Below, one piece after another: positions 58,574-64,000 of a DNA stretch of 64,000 nt. A model generated the notes under the pieces. The model ran no database searches. It had not been told where the DNA came from and worked only from the letters and a program-made list of their open reading frames with translations. Position 1 is the first letter of the stretch, and every line of letters begins with the position of its first letter. The translations under genes were made by a program, and so were the position numbers. The DNA comes from Morchella semilibera (lineage: Eukaryota > Ascomycota > Pezizomycetes > Pezizales > Morchellaceae). The stretch is from the NCBI GenBank assembly GCA_009192285.1, contig WBVU01000004.1, positions 806,001 through 870,000 on the forward strand, written 5' to 3'.

Positions 58574-61500
58574 TTAATCTCTTCCTTGCCAGTTGGGATT
58601 CTGAAAACAAGTTAACATGCGTTGATCCTTCTAACCAAAGGGGGGGGGGGCGCCTTACTTTTTTCAGAATCACAAGCCCTTCAAGGGTGTTACTTAGAGA
58701 AATGTACTCATCGTCTTCCAGCTCCGCCCTCTCACCATATGCTAGCAGAACAGGGGTATTCTGTGTCTGCCATCCCGTGATTGTCTTCGGTCTTCCAGCC
58801 TGTCCAACAACATCTACAGCCTGTCCAACGCGAACATTCACAGGAAGGGGCTTGAGGTCCTCGTCTAAGGTGATGAGGAAGCGAGGGTGCATGGCCGTTA
58901 CAAGGAAGTATAGCAGATAATGTGACGAGTCAAGAACAACTATCACAAATATTAGCAAAGTCACGATACGGGGGTACCGGATATGTCACTTACAACTCTT
59001 GGCATCGACCAAACTAACGAGCACCGTAACCAGGCCAGCTGTAGCCACTCTGCTCAAAACACTCCGGTCGGTATGGAACGGGTTGAGACTCAATGTTCCC
59101 TTGCCCATGTGCAGCAATCCCTGGGCTATCCTGACCATAAACAAGGAATTGGGGTCTCGGTGGTAATAGCTAGCAAGCTGCCTCAATAACTGGGCTAGAC
59201 GGGCATTGTTTGTTCCTGCACCAACTAATCCCATGGAAAATATCGCATTGATCGCCACATCAATATCGTTGTCATGAGAATATCTAGATAACGTGTCGTA
59301 GACCTTTATTTGAGGGTTTGATGCGCTCAAAAGACCCATGGCCAAAGGCACAGTCTTGCGAATCACACCGTCGCCGTAATGCATTAAATGTCCGAATTGT
59401 CTCAGGGCCATCTCGGCACCAATATCCTCTCCCATAGCGATAAGAGCCAACCCAATCACAGCATATGATTGGAAAAGATCATCATCCTTCTTCTCGTCTT
59501 CCGATGAATCAATATGCTCGTTGCAGAGATGCAGCATAGACTGGAATTTGAGTACATTCCCAGTTCCCGCGTAAGCGCAGGCATCCACCAAGACTCCGGT
59601 GTGCTTGCCAATTGGGTGTTCGACGGCTTTTAGGGTCTCTAGAGTTGCATCTGCATCCTCTTGCCGGCCAATGAAAAGAAGAGCCAAACCAAGGGCAAGG
59701 AAGCGGCCCCATTTGTCCTTCAGTTGGGAATCGTCTCGCTCCATGAGGGTTTGCAAAATTGTACTAGTTATATCACCATTGCTCGAACCAACAAATATCA
59801 ACCCCATAGACAACGCCGCCATAGCTGAGATGTGCATTGATAGAGATGTGTCGCTAATAATTGGTAGGAGAAGTTCTTGAAATTCCTGGCGCTGTGATCC
59901 TGCGTACGCCAGCCCAAGCCCCATGATAGCGCTTACTCTTACGTGAGGGCTCTTGTTTTCAAGATAGGACTCATCAGTAAGTAGAGCAAACGCTGTGTCA
60001 TTCTCATTTCGAGCGCCGGAATTGAGGATGCCGATAGCAAGAGCTGCTCCGGCCTTGACATAATCTTCGGTGGCGTATGTGTACTTATCGATAACATCCA
60101 GTCCATTTATGTTCCATTGGTGCAGCATTCCAATGCTAGCTGTAGCGCTCAACATACCATGTTCTTTGTTTTTAAAAACCCAACTACTTTCATCATCTAC
60201 CAACATCAACTTGTCAGTTCCAAACCCAGCATTGACAAACGAATTAACGAAACTGTTGGCTAGATTCTGCTTTGCCGAATCCACGGTTACACCAGGGCCG
60301 CCACGAGAGCTTTCCAAGTGTGATTTATATATATCTTCTGGAGTTTTAGGGTCGAGAATGTTCAACTCCTTCCCGAGAGCGGCGAAATACTGTGATAAAT
60401 TGGTATTGTTCAGGCACTCGCCAATTCCAATATCTTCCTCGGGAATTTCAAGCCAAATCTGCTGCCGAGAAACAAGGAAAGCGAGCTGTTTCTTAAGAAC
60501 AGGGTCGTCCGTAGCAGCCAAATCCTCTTGAATCAGGTTCAGGTCATTAAGACGTATAGCCAGAGTGATAGCTTGCGCTAACTTGTTGAACTTTCGATAG
60601 ATACTATGTGCGGTTTCGAGGGTAGTTTTATCATCGGGTGGTGATAGAAGTGGGACCATGCTTTAAAAACAAAGGTTAGCGTCGAACTCCCCTACTAAAA
60701 GCAATTTATTCTACCATACCTAACCATGTACAAACCTACTCTTTGGTAGGTGTTCTCGTCTAGGAATGGAGGTAGCTCCTCAATAATCTCCAGCTCCAAT
60801 AACAGATCTACCGCATCGGCCTCCGCATTATGTTTGAGGAAGAAAGGTACAAGGGAGCGCGCAAGATCAGTAAGATCTTTTGTATCTGCCTCTTTCTCTG
60901 ATCGGGATGCATATTCCGCCCCAATCTCGAGAGCCAAATGTCGAACATACTCATGACCCCATGAGCCTAGGTCTTCAGTAGGAGCAAGAAGCCTGTATTT
61001 AAGAGAATCCAAAGTGTTTTCGTCGGAGTAGGTCATCCCTAGTACTGAAAGGACATCGGCAAGCGCAACCTATTAGAGTTAGTCATGAGCTACGCAATTA
61101 AATTTCAAGCGAAAGCTAACCTTATCGTCCCCAGCAGGCCATTTTTCATAAAGTTCCGTCATTGAAGGGTAGTGAGATCTTAGGAATTTGAGGGGCTTGG
61201 GAACGGCCGTCATTGAAGAGGTCGATGTTCGGATAAAGTTCTTGATGGCTTCCAAAGAAGGTTTATAGAGTTCGGTATTTGGTTCCTAGATCAGAAGATA
61301 ATTAGGCACCACATTCTTCATACTGGATGGAAAAAGAATAGTAACCATTAATCGCTCCACAAGCATTTCAAGCTCTGACTTCAGCTGCTGGTCCTCCTCA
61401 GATAGTTCCTCTGTACCATCATCAGCTTCATCAAATTACTACCCCACTTTCCCGAGTACAACAATACCTTCTTGTGGTTCATCTTTCTTGTCTTTCTTTG

Positions 61501-61621
61501 CGCCGGTTGAAGATTTGCTAGTGGTCTGTTTGGAGGGGTCGCCATCCTTCTTATCCGGAGTGTCAACGGCCTTTCCCTTGCCCTTGTCGAGCTTTGCCGA
61601 CTTATCGTCCTCCTTGACCAT
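58574..61621 (-). CDS. RPN1: 26S proteasome regulatory subunit Rpn1
   Basis: Exons 61621-61468, 61425-61346, 61285-61121, 61069-60720, 60660-58994, 58939-58659 and 58600-58574 give 907 aa. A Lys/Asp-rich leader leads to [58 protein letters not shown] and [20 protein letters not shown]. The large exon carries the proteasome/cyclosome (PC) repeats, such as [30 protein letters not shown] and [14 protein letters not shown]. The C-terminus [20 protein letters not shown], then [21 protein letters not shown], is canonical. Rpn1 is the base subunit that docks ubiquitin receptors and Ubp6. The first intron (42 nt) is the least certain; all others restore conserved text. Confidence 0.95.
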
Positions 61622-62060
61622 GATGCTAGGGAAGTAGATTGTTTAATATAAGACGGATGGGAAACAGGAAGATGATGGAAATGGATGGATGAGTTGATGG
61701 ATGAGTTGATGGAGAGCGGAGTAGAGGTTGGATACTGGGATAAAGTGTAAGGTGGGAGAGATGGTGATAGTTTCGCGGGAGGTAGCGGCGTAACCTCTCG
61801 CGTCGCTTGGCCCCACGTCTTAGTAAGAATTGCCATGGGAACCACCACTAATGCGTTCACAGAGCTGTACAGACAGAGGCGTACTGCTTTATCCGCAGTT
61901 AAAGAATCGCTCGCTTAATGAGCACCTAGGTATATCATTCACACCATCATCCTTGTTCTCGATCTGACTGGAATTGCTATAGCGCTTTACCTCCACTATC
62001 CCCGCACCTGCAATACACACGGCCTTCGTTCACGAACCTCAGGGTTGTGCTAGTGAATAG
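61622..62060. promoter_or_regulatory. Divergent promoter region of RPN1 and the glycosyltransferase
   Basis: 439 bp between divergent starts. Contains GATGGATGA-type repeats at 61676-61715 in the RPN1 leader. No clear TATA box or named factor site. Confidence 0.45.
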
Positions 62061-63914
62061 ATGGCTCCTCCCCCTTTAGATCGCAAAGACCTTCATGAAC
62101 ATCCATGGAAACGGCGTGCCGGTTTTACTTATTCAGGTTTTCGTTTCCCACGTCGCAGCCGCCGAGCAACATATCTTTGCTATGCGCTGATAATATGTCT
62201 ACTTTACCTCGTTTTAAATTCGGCCACTACATCGTGGACACACATACCGAACCCAGCAGGACTTTATAGGCCTAAGGAAGTCATCCTAATTAACTTTTTA
62301 AATCTCTATGAAACTGCTCCCAAGGCTGTGGGCGGATCAAGGTTTCAAAACCGGAATGTTCTTTTTGCGGCTGAGAGTTTGGAAGCTGCGAGCAAACTCG
62401 CCGTAGTTGCTTGTGAAATGGCAAATTTTAAAAGGAACAATGTGCACTTTGCACTTTTGGGAAGGGATGATATCGACATCGAGGTTTTTAAGCAACTCAA
62501 CGGAATTTCCGCTGAGTTAGGAGGTTGTAACGTCGTATTCCACGATGCACGGGCAGAGATGGTGGGCATGATGACAGAAGATCGAATGAAGCTTGCCATG
62601 AAGTTTGGACTAAGGCATTTACATGAATTTATACATCCCCAGGCTGTCTTTTTTTCTGTGGAGCATGAAGAGGAATGGTTCATGGACATGGCACGTAAGA
62701 CAGCTGGGCAGCTACATATGCAAATGCTAGAGCTTCCGAGCAACACAATCGATGAACTAAGATGGATTACAAGACTTGATAGTGGTTCTCTTAGAGGTAT
62801 TTACTTTCTCTACACCTATTGTCTACTTATGCCACATCTCCGCTGTAGCTTTAAGGGGGGATAAGCTGACTCGTTCGTAAATTCTTCAGCATGGAAAACA
62901 CCATCTTTTGAGGTTGTGATACACGCCGATAAACATTCAGGGAATCTAGAGCGTCTTTTAAAGTCCCTTCAAGCTGCTGTATACCCTTTTAGCCACCTTC
63001 CAAAGAGTCTTACAGTTGTTCTTGACCCATCTTCGCCCTTGCACGGCTTTACCAAGTCTTTCCTTTCGGATTATTCATTCCCATCACGCACTCGCACTTT
63101 TATTAGAAGGCCCACCATCCCTGCCTCATCTGCTGAGGATACTGCAAAACGATTTATGGAATCCTTTTACCCTAGTAATGACGATACTTTTCTTCTAGTG
63201 TTTGACGCGAATGTCGAACTTTCGAGATGGTACTTCCATTACATACTCTGGACGACACTTGAATATAAATACTCCCTCTATCAGAGAATGCGAACATCAT
63301 CCTTATTCGGAATCTCTCTCGAAGAGCCACCATCGTTTATAAATGGAACAAAACCATTCACTACTCCCTCTAGAGGGCCGTCCCCGTTCCTCTATGCAGT
63401 GCCAAGTAGCCGCGCAGCACTCTATTTCCCACAGCATTGGGCCGAGTTCCACTCATACTTTTCCCGAACCCTTCAATTTCCGGCAGCAGGAGCAGCTCAG
63501 GCGGGCTCCACTAGTCTCTCGATGTCAAAAGAGATCTCAGACACGTGGTCTACCTCATTTATAAACCTCATACGCTCCCGGGGATATGTAATGCTTTACC
63601 CATCATTCCCTAAGGAAGTGCTTGCTATAGTCCATAATGAAGTACCATCGTACACACGAGCAAAGCACGGCTTCGAAAAAACCCTGATGGATAAAAATAA
63701 TGTTATGAGAGATCTTCCAGCGCAGGCCCTGCCAGTTTACAACACAATATCACTGGTAGACTGGTGGGGTAGGCCAACGCAATGGGATAAGCTAGAGCTA
63801 GATGCTCTGCGTTATCGACAAGCTACTTCTTCTTGTCCTACCTCACAGGTGGCGGGTTTTAGTTTTGATGCTGGCGACCTGTTTTGTGACGGGAATGGGA
63901 AGCGTTTGTCATGA
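62061..63914 (+). CDS. Type II membrane glycosyltransferase (GT2-like, fungal)
   Basis: Exons 62061-62796 and 62890-63914 give 586 aa. A short basic cytosolic tail precedes one membrane segment at about 37-55 (ATYLCYALIICLLYLVLNS), placing the rest in the Golgi lumen. After the intron, the catalytic-type region starts FEVVIHADKHSGNLERLLKS and continues with SLTVVLDPSSPLHGFTKSFL, then DDTFLLVFDANVELSRWYFH with a D-A-N element where a D-x-D would be expected. PQHWAEFHSYFSRTL and MLYPSFPKEVLAIVHNEV follow. This matches a conserved fungal glycosyltransferase-2-like family of unknown acceptor. Start and intron (SLR|AWKTPSFEV) are well supported. Confidence 0.85.
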
Positions 63915-64000
63915 TCCAATCAAAATGATCGCTATCATATCACGCAATTATAGATTTGGTAAGGCGTTATCTGGGAAGGATGAGTTTGTGTTATCAAAAA

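Overview
The window is nuclear DNA of a filamentous ascomycete (Pezizomycotina). The evidence is the gene set (a LaeA-type methyltransferase, a hamartin/TSC1 homologue, an N-extended PIG-P, RNase H2 subunit C, Rpn1 and a fungal-only G-patch protein) and the gene structure: many 45-90 nt introns with GTATGT-like donors and CTAAC/CTAAT branch sites. I cannot place it below that level. Intergenic DNA is long (up to 5 kb), rich in homopolymer tracts and microsatellites, and full of the palindrome TACATGTA.

Layout. 1-203: 3' end of an unrecognised gene. 2698-6411: mitochondrial PPR protein. 7163-8137 (-): pyridoxamine-phosphate oxidase, with a 5-nt micro-exon and a one-base frame break near its C-terminus. 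12333-13768: LaeA-like methyltransferase. 15372-15879: non-autonomous inverted-repeat element. 16042-22191: three members of an unrecognised cysteine-rich protein family, interleaved with the divergent mitochondrial pair UPS1 (-) and uL23m (+). 22535-25409 (-): ERD1/EXS protein and RPA32 (RFA2). 28600-28821: foldback element. 29722-38617 (+): TSC1 then FIG4. 39429-44601 (-): GPI19/PIG-P, the SNARE BOS1 and TBP. 47545-48129 (-): RNase H2C. 53131-54241: J-domain protein. 57324-58016: G-patch/zinc-finger protein. 58574-61621 (-): RPN1. 62061-63914: type II membrane glycosyltransferase.

Most genes are housekeeping and lie in no evident pathway cluster. Loose links are the secretory/GPI set (ERD1, GPI19, BOS1, glycosyltransferase), two DNA-maintenance genes (RFA2, RNase H2C), three mitochondrial genes (PPR, UPS1, uL23m), and the neighbours TSC1 and FIG4, both tied in other organisms to TORC1 and the vacuole. 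The most novel content is the cysteine-rich family. Gene models were spliced by eye from conserved protein motifs. Each multi-exon model has a length divisible by three except the pyridoxamine-phosphate oxidase, which is one base short. I saw no recognisable LTR element, LINE, viral copy, rRNA gene or CRISPR array.
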